A stretch of 64,000 nucleotides of DNA, taken from positions 1 to 64,000 of the forward strand of contig JAKCPI010008019.1 of NCBI GenBank assembly GCA_023213315.1, given 5' to 3'. The position numbers and the translations under genes were made by a program. Positions 31,501 to 44,870 of this stretch are shown one piece after another. Each line of letters starts with the position of its first letter. Position 1 is the first letter of the stretch. Under the pieces are notes generated by a model. The model was given only the letters and a program-made list of their open reading frames with translations. It was not told the origin of the DNA and did no database searches. Origin of the DNA: Euborellia annulipes. Its lineage: Eukaryota > Arthropoda > Insecta > Dermaptera > Anisolabididae.

Positions 31501-33611
31501 CACAAACACTTGTTTTTCATGTAAAGCATAGTTTGACCTTGACGATATTAGGTATATTTCCCAAAGTGAAAATTATAATAATTTCAGCGAGGTCTTATCT
31601 GATAATGCTTATTATTTTGGAACTTTTAATTTCACAGTTAGTTCAGTCGAATATCGGATCAATTAAAAAATTTCTTTTTCCAGATTTTTTCTAAAATCAT
31701 TTTTCTGTAAACATTCTACAAACTTTGGATTTATTGTGAAGAAATAAAAAAAAAAATATTTTTGCGAGAAATCTTGTAGATTTGATTAAATTTCTTTTAA
31801 TAGAATCCTAAAGGAAAATTCAATATATCGGTGGCAAAAATGGCTGGTGGTCTTCCTTATGCCAACAATCATTAAATAAATAAATAAGGGGGAGGGGATT
31901 TTCACATTATAAAACGTTAACTGGAGAATGAAAAGAGTGACTAATTAATTTTAATAATAAAAAAAATATCAGTAGATGAGCTTTTTTGATTAAATGAAAG
32001 CAAAAAGCAAAAGTAAAAGTTTATATGAAGATTCAATTACTTTCTTTTAAATTAAGTATATCATAAAATATTTTTTTTTATATATCAAAAAAATACTTTC
32101 CATTTATTAATTTAATCTAATTACACAAATTGCCTTAAAAAGGAAATAATTTTTTAATGATTTTCTAGTTTAAATAAAAATAAATCCAATTCACAAGCTA
32201 AATGACCCGAAAAAATTTCTATTGGGAAAAAAATGGACAAAATTTCAGAAATAAGGGTCAAAAATTTTTGACTTTAAATGTAAAACTTAATTATCAAGAA
32301 GCTAGAAAAAAAATCTGGTGTGATGGCGCACAGCACACAACTTTCTCTTACCTTCGGTAATCGAAAGTTGTGTACTGTGCTTGTCTCACCAGATTTTTTG
32401 TGTCGACATGTATTTAGTTTCCGACAGTACGATAAAAAAAAAAAAACATGAAGAACAAGAGTAAAGTGGTCTTCAGAAGATTTCAATCACAAAATGAGAA
32501 TATACATTTTTATAGAGAATCTAAAAAATAATTGATTTTTGAATTTAAAAAAAATCGTTGGAGCAAATTTTGAGAAAATCGAAAAAAACTGAAAAAGTGC
32601 ATCAGTAAAGTACTAGTACTCTTTGGCTGATTTTGTTCAAAAGCTTCGTGTACGTCCCATGGGGGGTGCCTAACTTAAATATAAAATTTCAACCTCCTAG
32701 CTCTTTTTGTTCTTGAGATATTTTGTTCACGCAGACACACAGACACACACGACAGACCATGTCGCGAAAACCACTTTTTTGGATTCAGGGGACCTCAAAA
32801 CGTGAAGATCCATCAAAATCTCGACATCGAATTTTTGACATGAAACCAATACTTTCTCTCCTATATATTAACATATATATAGAGGTACGAGAAAGTAATA
32901 AACAGAGACACTTGGAAATTATATAAGCTATAGGTCTAACTCAAGAAATTTGTAATAAAAAAACATTAAGAACAATAGAAATTTTTTTACAAGTCCTTAT
33001 AAATCAAAATTTATTTATCAAAGTTTCTTTAGGATTTTTAATTATCATTGATTGATGATTTTACTAAAGAAATTAAGTTCAAAAACTTGTAGGAATTTCC
33101 TCCATAATATTATTATTTTCTTTGCCCATTTAAGGAAGATCTTTTATATTTTTATACATCTCAGAGAGACTGGTTACCAATTAAAAAAAAATTATAACAG
33201 AATCTCTATCTTAGTTGCCCATTTGTATAAAGACGGCTTTTTTCAAAATGCAATTACTTTCTTATTAATTTATCCAGTGGCCGCATTTTTATCTTTCTCA
33301 GGAAATGGATAAATCGAAATGTTTCTAATTATTGAAAGAAATGTTATGATAAGAAAACCCTTTTTACAAAATGCCGACAAGTTTTTTATTAACATTTCCG
33401 TTTTTGAAGATAGAGTACATAAAAATTTGTTTTTCAATTGATTTTTTTTTTAAATTATTATAATTTCGGAATAATCGGGTGAATTTAATGATTGTAACAT
33501 GAGAGAGTTCATTATTTAGGGACTATTTTTAAATTATTTAAAAAAAAATAGTGAAAATCAAGAAGACAAAATGTGGATAAGTAAAAAAGAGACATAACAA
33601 TAATATTAAGG

Positions 33612-34003
33612 TGCGCGCCTCGAAAAGCCGTGAGAGCACGTTTCACTACCGAGTTACTCTAGGCGGCAAGAGATGGCGTTAGTTTTTCCCATTGGGATAC
33701 AAGGGATTTATTCCATTTCATTTAAAAGATTCCAGCTAATTAATTAACGGTAAAAAATTAATTATTTTTTAACACAATGATTACTAATTTAATTATCTAT
33801 AAGATGTAGAGCGAATTTTTTTTTAATATCTTTTATTTAATGCGATTAATCTAAAAAAAATTTATTTTTTCGAAAATCAAAAAAAGGGCTTCTATAAGTT
33901 GTAGATATTTTAAATAGCTTTAATTTTAAAAAAATTTGAGGTCGATAGCTTCAAAATTGTGGCCGTTGGAATCTCCCAAAATTAGCACCCCGAGACGCGC
34001 ACC
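33612..34003. mobile_element. TIR element with GGTGCGCGCCTCG ends
   Basis: The left end ggtgcgcgcctcg (about 33611) and right end cgagacgcgcacc (about 34003) are inverted, with one difference. The left half (ttactctaggcggcaagaga through tttaattatct) recurs at about 35200-35370, so at least two copies exist here. No target duplication was found. Interior noncoding. Confidence 0.55.
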
Positions 34004-35069
34004 ATAAAATAAATTTATAGGATAGTAGAAACCCGCCTGCAAAAATGTTAAAATATTCACAAACTTTCCAAAAAAAAAAATTAGAGACAAATAAATAGAA
34101 AAAGAAATTATAAAATTATTTCAATTTCAATTTCATTATTTTATATTATTATTATAAAGATGAAAGCGATGAGATGAGAAAAAAGTTCATTTTATAATAA
34201 TCTTATTTCTTTTTTATTTCTATTGTATGCAGAAATATTTTCAAGAATATTTTAAAGCCTCTGACACCTCTTTGAACTGGCAAAAAGTATTTTTCATTTA
34301 TAATTCAGAATTAAAAAAAAAAGCTAATTATTTTCTTATATGTTAAGCGAAAGGGTATTTTAAATGAATTTCATGCTGATTTGTTTACTTATTAAATGAA
34401 GCTCTTCTCTTTTCCCACCCAACTTTTTAAATATTAATGAATCTCTTTTGCCATGATTAATTCTGGGTGGCCTTTCACGTTGTAATTTTCAATTATGACT
34501 TTTACTTTCTTCAATTAGTGAGGAGATCTCCTCATTTAGATTAACTAATTTTGAAAATATATGAGATGTTAAGAAAATAAATTATAAAATATTATGTTAA
34601 TTAATTATAAAAGATAAAGATCAAGTTTATATTAATAAATATATTTTCTATAACTTTTAATATAAAATATACCTAATAGAAAATATTTTAGCGCTCTCTC
34701 TTTGAAAATATATCTTTAAAATATAGTAAGCTGGAACTAAAAAAAAATATTTTTAATAATAAATCTAAATAGCGTTACTTATATTGCTATTGGAAAAGAT
34801 ATTTAACGGTAAAGATAAATTCGATTCAGTATTTTAATGATAATTCTTATTTATAATAAATATTTCCTTAATAAAAAGATGACTATGAAAAATTTTTGAA
34901 TATGAATATAATTAAGGTACTAATCTTTTTCGTTCTAAATTTTTTGATGCTTCTTTGTAAGACTTTTTACATAGTCTTTAGGCTGTTTTCATTAACGATA
35001 AAATACTGTATATAATGACTAAATCTTTTATTCATATTTATTTAAAATATCCTACGATCCTAGTTAAAA

Positions 35070-35645
35070 TATTTACAGGGGGATTGTACGGCCTTCTCTT
35101 CACCAATATGAACGAAAATTTTTTATGGGAAGTAATTAATGAAAAACAAATTCTGTTAAGGGGCGAGTCTCGAAAAACCTTTATTATCCGAATTAGAAGG
35201 TGGTTACTCTAGGCGGCAAGAGATGGCGTTAGTTCTGCCCATAGGGAAACAAGCATTTTAGTCCATTTTATTTGAAAGGTTCCAGCAAATTAAAGGCAAA
35301 AATTAATTATTTTTTAACACAATGATTACTAATTTAATTATCTAAAAGATATAGTCCGAATTTTTTTAAATGATCTTTTATTCTGCACTGAATGCTAGTA
35401 TGTAGAGGAGGTAGTGGGTAGTGTAGTAGAAGAACACTCCCAAGTTAGCCACCAAAGCTTTTAGAAATATTTCTTCGCAACGGCAAATCTTTAACATTTT
35501 TTTTTAGACGAATCTTTGAGAAGCGTATTCCCTCGCTTTAACAGAATTTGTTTTTCATTAAGTATTACACATAAGAAAAATTTCTTTCAAATCGATGAGG
35601 AGAAGGCCGTACACTCCCTTTGTTAGTAGGAAAAATATTTAAATG
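35070..35645. repeat. Composite inverted repeat containing aggccgtacactccc
   Basis: The segment cagggggattgtacggcctt (about 35078) is the inverse of aaggccgtacactccctttg (about 35607). Further matching arms include aaacaaattctgttaa and its inverse. A partial copy of the 33612 element lies between (35200-35370). The same family occurs at about 54375-54500 (inverted) and 54700-54870. Confidence 0.5.
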
Positions 35646-35999
35646 CTCAGGAAAACGGTTAAAGCTCCAAAATTTAAACATGTATTGTAATATAAGTTTT
35701 CGAAAGAGTTCATAGCTTAGACTCACAAGTCAGAAGAAAACATATAGGTATATTAGTAAGGAATATTTTCAACTCAAAGAAAGGTTTGAATATATTGATA
35801 TTTTGATTCGACGATGGATTCATTTGTAAGAGCGAGAACTGCGAAATATGTGAAAGTTTTTATAAATACAATATATTACATTTAAGAGTTAGAATAATCT
35901 TTATTAAGGTATTATTTTATGCCATTTACTGAATTTGGCAGATCTTTAAGTTTAAAGAATCGCAGCCGACTTTAACTACAGGTGGCACAGCTAATAAAT

Positions 36000-37500
36000 T
36001 GGCCTATATTTTTTGCTAAAAACAAATTTAAATAATTTATTTTTGTTTTGTGAAATTCTTTTTAAACATGTTAGTCATCAATTAGTTATCCATATGTCTT
36101 TTAACAAATGCTCAGTAACAAAAAAAAAAAAAAAAAAAACAAAATTCATAGAACTTCCTTTTTCATAAAGGAAAAAAATTAAAAGAAAAACAACCGTCCT
36201 GGTCATCCCATCTTTGTCAGTTAGTTGACATTTCAAATGGACAGGACGACAAGAAGAGATCTGAACAGATGGCCGAATGGTGAATTTAGGCCACTCGTAT
36301 TACTTATTGCCTAGCAACCAATTGGTGACCACCCAAGCTGGCGACCCTCAGAGGGACTAATTAGTTATTAATTAATGTCACCGAATCACTGTGAAATTTA
36401 TAGCAAATATAATATTCTTTCTATAATTGAATTAATAAAATTTAACATATTGTATGAAAAATTTTATTATACAAATGATCAAAAAAAATTATATTACACA
36501 AACAAATTTTCGTTTAAGAATAATAAATTATAAATAGGCTTATTTTCTAAGGATTGTCGGCGGACCTGACCGCCACAAAGAACAACCAAGCCACCAAAAT
36601 AACTGTTGTTAAGCAATGAACCTCGGGAACCCCCAAGGAACAAGTTCGCTATTGACCGCCGGAAGACATAAGTAGGACTATTTTTCATTTAAAAAGATTT
36701 ATTTAAATTTAAAAATCCTAAAATGCCCTCAGAGGCCATTCAAGTATTACTGTACTTGAGTAGACTGTGGAATAAAACTTGCTTACTTTTTCTGGTAAGA
36801 GAAAGGGGTTAATCAATTTCTTAGGTAACCCCCTTAAAAGTTTGGGACGAATGAAAAATGAAATGTTTTTCACTTCAATCTTTTCTAAAATTCTATTTAT
36901 TTTAATTTGTTTCCTTCGTAAAATTTTATGCCTTATATATTCATTTATTAGGAGATAAATTTGGGAAAACCGAAGCAGCTATTAACGATTTGTTTGCTCG
37001 TGTTGGCAAAAAGGGAGATCTGAAAAAATCAAAATCTGTTTCCGTAATAATTGAATTGATACTCTGTAGGTGTAAAAATGTATCATATTAAAAATCATTA
37101 GTATATTTAGATAATATAAAATAACATTTAGTAGGAAATATTTGATTGAGCAAGAAAAGGTCAAGAAAAGTTTTTTATTCTTGCTCTTTTCAAAACATAT
37201 TTTTTAAACCCCCTGTTCATTTCAATATTTTCTAAAATTGTTCTATAACAGTGTAATTTATTTTGTTTCTTTTGCAAAATTTTACGCACGCGTACTTGTT
37301 CAGGATTTGAGATAAAATTGGAAAAACGATAGTATTTAAATCGAAAATATCTAATTTTTTCCAGTTGATCAAAATTCTAAAAATTCGCCCCTCAGAAATT
37401 GAATTCTTATTTACAATTATTAACAGTAGCGTCATTTCAACTTTTTCTTGGAAGGGGGAACTTTTTTTTTAATTTACTTACAAATAGGTATCGTAAATTT
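36000..37500. other. Intronic AT-rich stretch, nothing recognised
   Basis: It contains poly-A tracts and a few GC-richer patches (for example 36185-36360) without repeat partners in the window or exon signals. No gene is supported. Confidence 0.4.
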
Positions 37501-37509
37501 GGTCAAAAG

Positions 37510-37880
37510 CATAGGCGCCGGAACTGGGGGGGGGGGCAAGGGTACATTGCCCCCCTGGCATCCTACAGGGGGGGCAGAGGGGGGCAAAATTTCTTCTTTT
37601 ATTTCATTTATTATTAAAAATGATATATTTTTACTTTTGAAAAATAAAATCTAAATTAAAAGAGTAAGAAATTAATTTTTTTCCAAAAATTTTTGAAAAA
37701 TCACTACCAAATTTTTTAAAATTTTAATTTTATTAAAATTGTGATTTTATTTAAAATTTTTAAAGTTTTATAGAAGATTTGTTTTTGTTTTATACTATTT
37801 AAACATATTAAATTATTTTAATTTTCTAAAAAAAATTTTTTTGCCCCCCCCCCTGATTCAAATTCGTTCCGGCGCCCCTG
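37510..37880. mobile_element. Non-autonomous hAT-like element
   Basis: Ends CATAGGCGCCGGAAC and GTTCCGGCGCCCCTG are flanked by a perfect 8-bp duplication gtcaaaag (37502-37509, 37881-37888). G runs lie inside the left end and C runs inside the right. The interior is AT-rich and noncoding. Confidence 0.85.
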
Positions 37881-38640
37881 GTCAAAAGATATTTATTTTT
37901 TTAATTTTTTAGAGTTTATATAGCCGTAGATATTTTGAAATATTTTTATAAAATTTAAAAAAGATCAGAACCCTTGGGAGGGGGGGGGGGAATGCCCCCA
38001 CCTCCTCAAATGGCGCCTCTGATTATTAATAAGATATTTAAAAAATTATTTTAAAAAGACTAAGATATAAAAGAGTAATAAAAACTTAAATGAGAAATTT
38101 CACTATTAAGAACTCCTGCATAATAGGCAACCAAACAGACTTTCCATTGAGAAGTTAAAGTCCTACAGGCGAAAATATTTAATCATTTCTAGATAAATTT
38201 TAATTATTTTGTAATATTCATTTAAAATATAGAAAATATTTATTTATTTGTTTATGAACTATACATTAATGTATCATCTTTATTAAATATATATCTTATA
38301 TATCTATTCAAATAGAGCGATAAAATTTAATGATCGATAGAGGAGTGAGTGGTCAAGTTCGTAAAAAAGTCAGGACTGATATATTAATTAGATTTAATGG
38401 ACCTAATAAATTGAATTTTTATTATATTTGATAAAATATTTTTAATTGTGAGTGACAAAATTTTTTATTTTGTTTAAAAAGCACTGTTGGCATTGGGCTG
38501 ATTGGGCAAATGGATCTCAAAAAGATAGACCGGGCTACAAATGAGAAATCATATGCACATCCCATGGCCCCCGGGAATCGAATCTCCAGCCTTTCCGGGG
38601 CATTATTAGATATATCTCTATGACTTAGTTTAGTCCGAAA

Positions 38641-38829
38641 CAGGGCCGGATCTAGGGGGGGGGGGGCAGTGGGTGCATGTGCCCCGGGCGGCAGATATCA
38701 GGCAGCGGCAATTAAAGAAAGATTTACTAAAAAAAAGGTAAATGATATGAATTTTGTATATAAAATTTTAAGGAGGGGGCGGCAAATTAGATTTTGGCCC
38801 CCCTAAAAAATCTCCTAGTTCCGGCCCTG
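38641..38829 (+). mobile_element. Non-autonomous hAT-like element, 189 bp
   Basis: Ends CAGGGCCGGATCTAGG and CCTAGTTCCGGCCCTG are flanked by a perfect 8-bp duplication gtccgaaa (38633-38640, 38830-38837). Same family as 1717-1909, sharing ggtaaatgatatgaattttg-like interior sequence. Confidence 0.88.
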
Positions 38830-38892
38830 GTCCGAAAAGAATCGAGATGTTTTGAATATTAATATCGAATTCAAATATATAAATCTCGAAAA

Positions 38893-39110
38893 TCTATACT
38901 ATATAATAATAGCAGTGTGTCCGTCTGTCCGTCTGTCACGCTCTGTTTGACCAACTTGCCGTTGGAATTTTGAAACGAAATTTTGCAGTCTTAAAGAGGA
39001 CGCTATGGAGAGTCTCGTGTCCCGAAATTCCTATAACTTTTTGAGTTATTAATTCCTAAAGTTACGATTTCTCCCATAGGAAATGTATAGAGAAATATTT
39101 AAGTATTCTT
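38893..39110 (+). mobile_element. Possible Helitron 5' end
   Basis: TCTATACTATATAATAATAG after an A, followed by gtgtgtccgtctgtccgtct, resembles Helitron 5' ends that begin TC and continue with TATA-rich sequence. No hairpin plus CTAG end was found downstream, so the element is incomplete or misassigned. Confidence 0.35.
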
Positions 39111-39124
39111 TGCAGTTGTGTATT

Positions 39125-39345
39125 CTTTGAATGTAAATCTTATAGTAAGGAATAAAGAAAGAACGAATGCAGCTATTTTTAATTCGTTTATTATTATTTC
39201 GGTCAGATTTGAGAACATCCTCAGGACTGAAGTGTGTGAGGAGTTTTATAGACTCACTTCAGCCCTGAGGATGGTCGCAAAAAGTGCCTAATAATGGAAT
39301 TAAAAATAGCTGCATTCGCCCTTACTTTATCCCTCACAATAAAAT
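39125..39345. repeat. Palindromic hammerhead-family repeat (decayed sister of 58185-58545)
   Basis: The arms share aagaacgaatgcagctattt and its inverse, and cctgaggatg. Stem II and the GAAAC-GTC end are partly lost: the left arm reads GACC-GAAAT and the right arm ends ggtcgcaaaaagtgcc. Probably inactive. Confidence 0.55.
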
Positions 39346-39364
39346 ATTTTTATACTTGACAATA

Positions 39365-39575
39365 AGAGGATAAAGGAGCAAGCAGCCAGGTAGTTAGTCT
39401 CCACGAAATGAAACTCTCTATTGAGGAAACAGTTTCAGTTTTAATGAAATATAACCGAAGGGGTTTTAATGAAATAAAAACTGTTTCCTCAATAGAGAGT
39501 TTCATTTCGTGGAGACTAACTACCTGGCTGCTTGCTCCTTTATCCTCTTATTGTCAAATATAACAGCCACTTCAT
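39365..39575. repeat. Palindromic repeat, sister of 10806-11090
   Basis: Long, well-kept inverted arms: taagaggataaaggagcaag, gtagttagtctccacgaaat and gaaactctctattgaggaaa with their inverses. The central loop is about 40 bp and a hammerhead-like core is not kept. Followed by aacagccactt, as at 11090. Confidence 0.65.
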
Positions 39576-40299
39576 CTCTTCAATCTATTTTTATACTTTT
39601 TAAAAACTTTTTTCTATATATTTTTATTTATTTATTTTATTTTTCAGAGTTCAGAGGGGGGAGGGGCGATAGAATCCCTTAAAGTATTTTAAAAAATAAT
39701 TATTTATTATAATAATATTATGTAATTTAAATGTGTTGGCTATAGGCCTATATAAATGAGGAAATAATTACAAAGAATATGTAGGCCTAAATTAAAAAAA
39801 TTTTCTAAAAAAACAAGACGAAGGTTTTTAATATTCATTATCTCGTGAACGTAAAATTTCTATTAAAATTTATTACAGCGATATTTAATTATGAAGTACT
39901 TATCCATTAATATTTTTTTTGAAATGAGTCCAATGTTTATGCGACACATTAATGTTTTATATTATCTTTTAGCATATAATTGAAATTAACGGGTCTTTAA
40001 GATGATCTCAACCCTAAAGGCGACACTATTAATAAATTTGATAATATTAACTCTCTTCAATTATAACTTAAGAAATAAATATTCCCCAAGCAATTAACTT
40101 GAAACCAAAAAGCTTTTTAATAAATACAAAGAAAAATTAGTCGTTTTGTTTTTCTCTAAATATATTTATTACAAATAAGTATTCTATGAAAAAAAACTAG
40201 TCATAGGCCTATGCTCTAATTTCTAAGCATAAATCATTTCATTATTATTTTATCCTTCCTCTAATAATAAATTTATTTATTTATTTATTTTTAAATTTA

Positions 40300-40500
40300 A
40301 TAGCTGGCGCTTGTGACGTCAAAAGTTTAATTTTTAGCAACACGTGTTACTCTCCGCGTGGGTGCATTTGTGTATATTTAACTCCCAAACAATGATGTTG
40401 GCATGTCATCTGGATTTTAGATGACATCTGTGTTACAGTTTTTTCTCTTTTATTTTCTCTAATAGGGCGACAGACATTTGGTTCCCACGGGATGATATAA
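40300..40500. promoter_or_regulatory. CRE and E-box cluster in unique DNA
   Basis: TGACGTCA, a perfect CRE, is at 40314-40321 and CACGTG within gcaacacgtgttac at 40341-40346. An inverted pair gatgtcatctg/agatgacatct follows around 40400-40425. The segment has no repeat partner in the window. Regulatory function is inferred. Confidence 0.3.
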
Positions 40501-40904
40501 ACAAATAGACGCAAAAAGTGAAAATAAGGACACTCACTTCCCTTTATTTTAAATAGATAATAGGAACAATAAACGCGTTTTTATATTCTTCCTTAATTAA
40601 CATTAATTTCCTTAAATTAAATTTAAAAAGTTTATAAAATATCACAATTACAATATTAAATTGTTATCTATTAGGCTAGTAAGTGGGAATGGCAAAAGAG
40701 CAAAATATTTCGGAAATAATTCAACAATTTTGGTAAAAAACCCCAAATTTTTTATTTAATTCATTGAAGACAGAACCAAGATGGCTAATGCCATTATTAG
40801 ATCAGAAATATATAGAAAAAAATAAACTCTTTGAGATTTTACTAAATAAAAATTTGAATTAGAAAAAAATATCTTAAAAGAATGTAGACCTATTGAAGAC
40901 CTTG

Positions 40905-41180
40905 GAGAGAGTAAACTTTTCAAAAATAACTTTGAGAGGAAGGGCAGAGGCAGCCAAAAAGAAATAATTCTGAATGCTATAACAATTTTCCGGAGACGTT
41001 TCGATGCATTTATTAGTGCTTCATTAACAGTCCTTTAATTGTTTTTTTTTTTTATGCTCAGGACTGATGATGGAGCACTAATAAATGCACCGAAACTTCT
41101 CCGGAAAATTGTTGTAGCATTCAGAATTATTTCTTTTTGGCTTCCTCTGCCCTTCATCTCAAAGTTATCATCACAGCCAC
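40905..41180. repeat. Palindromic hammerhead-family repeat
   Basis: Inverted arms contain ggcagaggcagccaaaaaga and ttctgaatgctataacaatt with inverses ending near 41180. The right arm reads CTGATGA-T-GGAGC...GCACC-GAAAC-TTC; the left arm, on the minus strand, has an altered core (CTGTTAATGA). A better-kept single arm of this family is at 62860-62985. Confidence 0.65.
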
Positions 41181-41442
41181 CACTTCTTAATTGAATATTT
41201 TCAAAAATAATTTCAATTGAATAACCAAGCAGAAAGAGGTATTATAAATTTATAATTTGGATAAATAATTCATTTGAATGAATTGAGAAAAATTTGATCT
41301 TTTTTATATCTAATCTATTTGACAAAAAAATCCATTTGCATATAAATAAAGAATAATTCTAATATTTTAAAATTAATTAGATAATATTAAAAATTCAGAG
41401 TTTTCGAATTATCGAAATTCTATGCTATTTTTCAATAATATA

Positions 41443-41853
41443 TAGGGTGCCCGCAAATAACAGGTAGCTAGAAAAGGAGATGATTCTACATGAAAAAATA
41501 AGGCTTTTTTCCTATAAACTTAATATGCCCAGACGCTTCGTTTTCAAGATACAGGGGGTCAAACTTGATTTTTTTTTTTTTTTGCTAATATCTCGAGAAC
41601 CTTTTGAGATACAATGTTTAGTTTCTGTACACGATTTATGTTCATTATTCCGCTTGTTTTATATGTAAAGTGTAAAAATTGTATCTCAAACGATTCTCGA
41701 GATATTAGCAAAAAACAAAAAAAAAATATTCAACTTTGACCACCTGAATCTTGAAAACGAAGCGTCTGGGCATATTAAGTTATAGGAAAAAAAAGTCTTA
41801 TTTTTTCATGTAGAATCATCTTTTCTAGGTACCTGTTATTTCCGGGCACCCTG
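41443..41853. mobile_element. Palindromic Tc1/mariner-like MITE, 411 bp
   Basis: Ends TAGGGTGCCCGCAAATAACA and the inverse ending GGGCACCCTG are flanked by TA (41441-41442, 41854-41855). The arms are about 180 bp and include gctaatatctcgagaacctt and its inverse. GGGTGCCC-type ends and TA duplication point to the mariner superfamily. Noncoding. Confidence 0.75.
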
Positions 41854-42414
41854 TATAATATATAAGTACGATTAGATAGAGAAGAAAAAAAATCGATCGA
41901 GATGGGAAAATGAAAGTATTATTATAATAAATTATTTTCTATGCATAACGAATTTAATAAAACTTTTTTCTTTTGATATCGTGAGAATCTGGTGATTTAT
42001 TTTTTCAGCTTTTCAATTTCTCCTTATTTATAATAAATATCTGATAACTTTTGTATACAATAGACAATATTTGCTTTTTCGCAGTTGGAACGCATTATAT
42101 TTGAAGAAGAAGACTCAATAACGGTACTTGAAAATTACACTTTGCTCACTCTCTGCTGATAATAATAGTTATGGGTAAGTTGATGCTATTAATAATGAAT
42201 AATTCCGTAATGTAGTCTAATAATTTTTTATTGGTCGTAATAGGCCTTAGGTATTTTAATATATTCCTCCTCTCAGCCTCACCCCATTAAAAATAAACAA
42301 TTTTCTAAACATGAAGTGAGAATTAAATTACATTCACTCCTATTTACTGAGATTTCAAGCTTGAAAAAAAAGCAACCTGAAATTATAATTTAATGATTTT
42401 CTAGTTTTAAGAAA

Positions 42415-42880
42415 TCAAGGGGCAGGAGGGCCTGGCAACGGAGAAGAGGAACCCACAATCGTTGCGGTTAAGCGATGGCAAGCGGGAAAAATAATTAAAT
42501 TTATTAAGACCAGTCCTCGGTGGTTGTCCAACAAACACAATACAAATTTAAATACAACAAAACAAAACAAACAAAAATAAAAATGTTTGCCCATTAACAA
42601 TCAACATGTTCATGCAATTCCATCGAAAGGAATAAATAAAAAAAATTATCAAAAATTCGCAAAAGCCACGAGACCAGGAGTAAACGTCGCATTAGCCATC
42701 CCGACCATCGCCTTAAGCTGTTAAGGAAAACCTGGCCAAAACCTTAACAAGGATGGTATGACCTCTCTACCTGAACTATTCTCTGCGATCAAGAACTAAC
42801 AATGGCCGGGGGGAGAGTTGGAGGTGCTACCTTTTGAAGTGGGGTTGGCCAGGAGTGATAAATAAGGATTGGTAAATGAA
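42415..42880. other. GC-richer noncoding stretch, unidentified
   Basis: This segment (for example ggcaacggagaagaggaacc and cctggccaaaaccttaacaa) is less AT-rich than its surroundings and has no copy here. No frame over 61 codons and no splice-site pair were found. It may be an old element or a conserved noncoding sequence. Confidence 0.3.
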
Positions 42881-43329
42881 AAAAAAGGAAAGATAATATT
42901 TAACGGATATCGTTTAAAGCTAAAGAAGGGAGAAGAGTGAAGGAGGAGAACTAACAATGTAAATAAAAAATTTCACAGAACTAGCACATTAGGACTTGAC
43001 AAAAATTATAGATTTAAAAAGCTTGGGAGCTAACCGTACTATGTATTGTAATGTATTTAAATAAAATTCTAACCCCTAAATGGCCGAGGTAGGTGAAAAG
43101 GGTTTTAAAAAAATCAAGGGTCGAGTATTAATAAATAAAATCAACAAATATAGATACATAATTAAGGAATATCTTGGAAAAATTTTTGAATTTGCTTTAA
43201 AACCTGATATCTTGGGACAGAACTTAATCCTTAGCGATTCGTCCTCAGAAAGTGATATTAGTAAAATATTTCTGCTGGTGTGGAGAAGGTTAGCTCTCAT
43301 TTAGGATATTCTAATTCAATTGGATAAAG

Positions 43330-43500
43330 GTCCTTGAGCTATGATTCAGAGGTGGAGCATTGGCTTCTGATACCAAAGATCAAGGGCATGCATCCCGTCC
43401 CAGGCGATAAAATTTATTTCAATTGAATTCGATACCAATTGAAATAAATAGGGAAGGGGTCTAAATGGCCTCCGATGCCGAAAAAGAACTTAAAAAATTA
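43330..43500 (+). repeat. tRNA-derived SINE, family B
   Basis: Weak A-box (gaggtggagcattggcttct) and B-box (gggcatgcatcccg), then caattgaattcgataccaat, ggggtctaaatggcctccga and the tail tgccgaaaaagaacttaaaa. Full length but diverged in the promoter region. Confidence 0.6.
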
Positions 43501-44599
43501 AAATTGGATAAAAGTCCAAATTAAGTAATTACGATTTGTTTTAGAAAGATAAATATAGTCTATTGCTGGGTTGAGATGTATGTCTTACAGTACTAAAAAA
43601 TAAAACGTTTCATAAAAGAAGTTTCATAATTTCTAAGGTGCATCAATGAAATGAATTAAAAACCTATCAATATTAGTTGTGTTGAATCATTTTTAAAAAT
43701 TAATTAATTCCATTTAGAAAACAAGAAAATTGCAGATCTATTTACATACTTGCGTGTAAAGATTAAAGAACAAACAAACACGAAACCCGCAAGCTATTTT
43801 GTCATCAAACAAAAAAAAAAAAAAACTCATTGGTTAAGAGATAAGTTACTGATAATAATTTTACAGTTTGCAAGATCAATTTTTCAAAACATGATTAACG
43901 TGAAAATATCTCCATATAAATTTGACTAAATATAATAATTATCATCTAACTGTTTAATATAATTATAGTGTGAAATGAATCAGTTATTTTAAATTGAAAT
44001 CGCTGACGATATATTTTAACACCACAGTCAATTGAGCCAAAACGAGGAAATTTCTAATTTGCCAATTTGCTTTTGAAAAGGAAATGAAAACGAGATCATT
44101 TTATGATTAAAAAAAAAAAAATAATTCTCTGTGAAAAGAATAAGAAAATAAATGGATTAAGGGGTCGGAGGCTGAGTTTCTTTTTATTTATATTTGAAGA
44201 TTCAATTCAAACCCACAGGGGGTTTGTGGCGCACAGAGAGAAATTATCTTACGAGTTGATTTTCTATTGCCTTAGGAGATAAGGTAGAACTCAGGGATTT
44301 AGCTTCCTGTCCTAAGTGATAAAATTTATATTGGCTACCAAATGATTTAAATAAATGCGTCAATACGCCCTGAGATGATAAAAAGGAATACTAGGGTCTG
44401 TTTCTTGCTCTGATTTTCCTCTTTTCAGAGAAATTTTATGTAATTGTCTTCCGATAGCTAAATTTTTTGCACTTTCTCTTACCGATATAAATATAGCCTA
44501 GAGGAAGTATTAGATTCATGTCACAAATTCGATGTCGAGATTTTGATGGAAATACATGTTTTGAGATTTCTGGAGTTCAAAAAAGTGGGTCCCACAAAT

Positions 44600-44870
44600 G
44601 GCCTGTCGCCCTCGGGCTTGGCGTAGTTGGTAGCGCTTCTGCCTTGTATACCAAGGGTCGAGGGTTCGAATCCCATGCAATTCGAGGCCAAGGATTTTGG
44701 ATACCAAATGGCTTAAATAAGAATGCCTGGACTCCAATATACTATGTATATATATATTCATAATAACGGTTATCGTATAAATCCTTAGGCCTATATGGCC
44801 TAAGTTGCCGAATAGACTGTGTGTATGTGTGTGTGAATTTGAGTGTGAATGGAAAAAAGTGTATTAAAAA
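44600..44870 (+). repeat. tRNA-derived SINE inserted in an R1 copy
   Basis: The best-preserved copy: A-box tggcgtagttggtagcgc and B-box gggttcgaatcc, tRNA-like spacing, then ggataccaaatggcttaaat, tggcctaagttgccgaatag and a tail of GTGTGTATG/GAATGTG type. It interrupts the minus-orientation R1 at 44460-45120. The pair of opposed 81-codon ORFs over this spot is a repeat artefact. Confidence 0.75.

Noticed and set aside
42415..42600. Minus-strand 61-codon ORF rich in Phe/Cys/Leu
   Set aside because: No splice sites, atypical composition and no neighbouring coding signal.
44516..44763. Opposed 81-codon ORFs on both strands
   Set aside because: They lie over an R1 copy and an inserted tRNA-derived SINE; neither has homologues or splice context.
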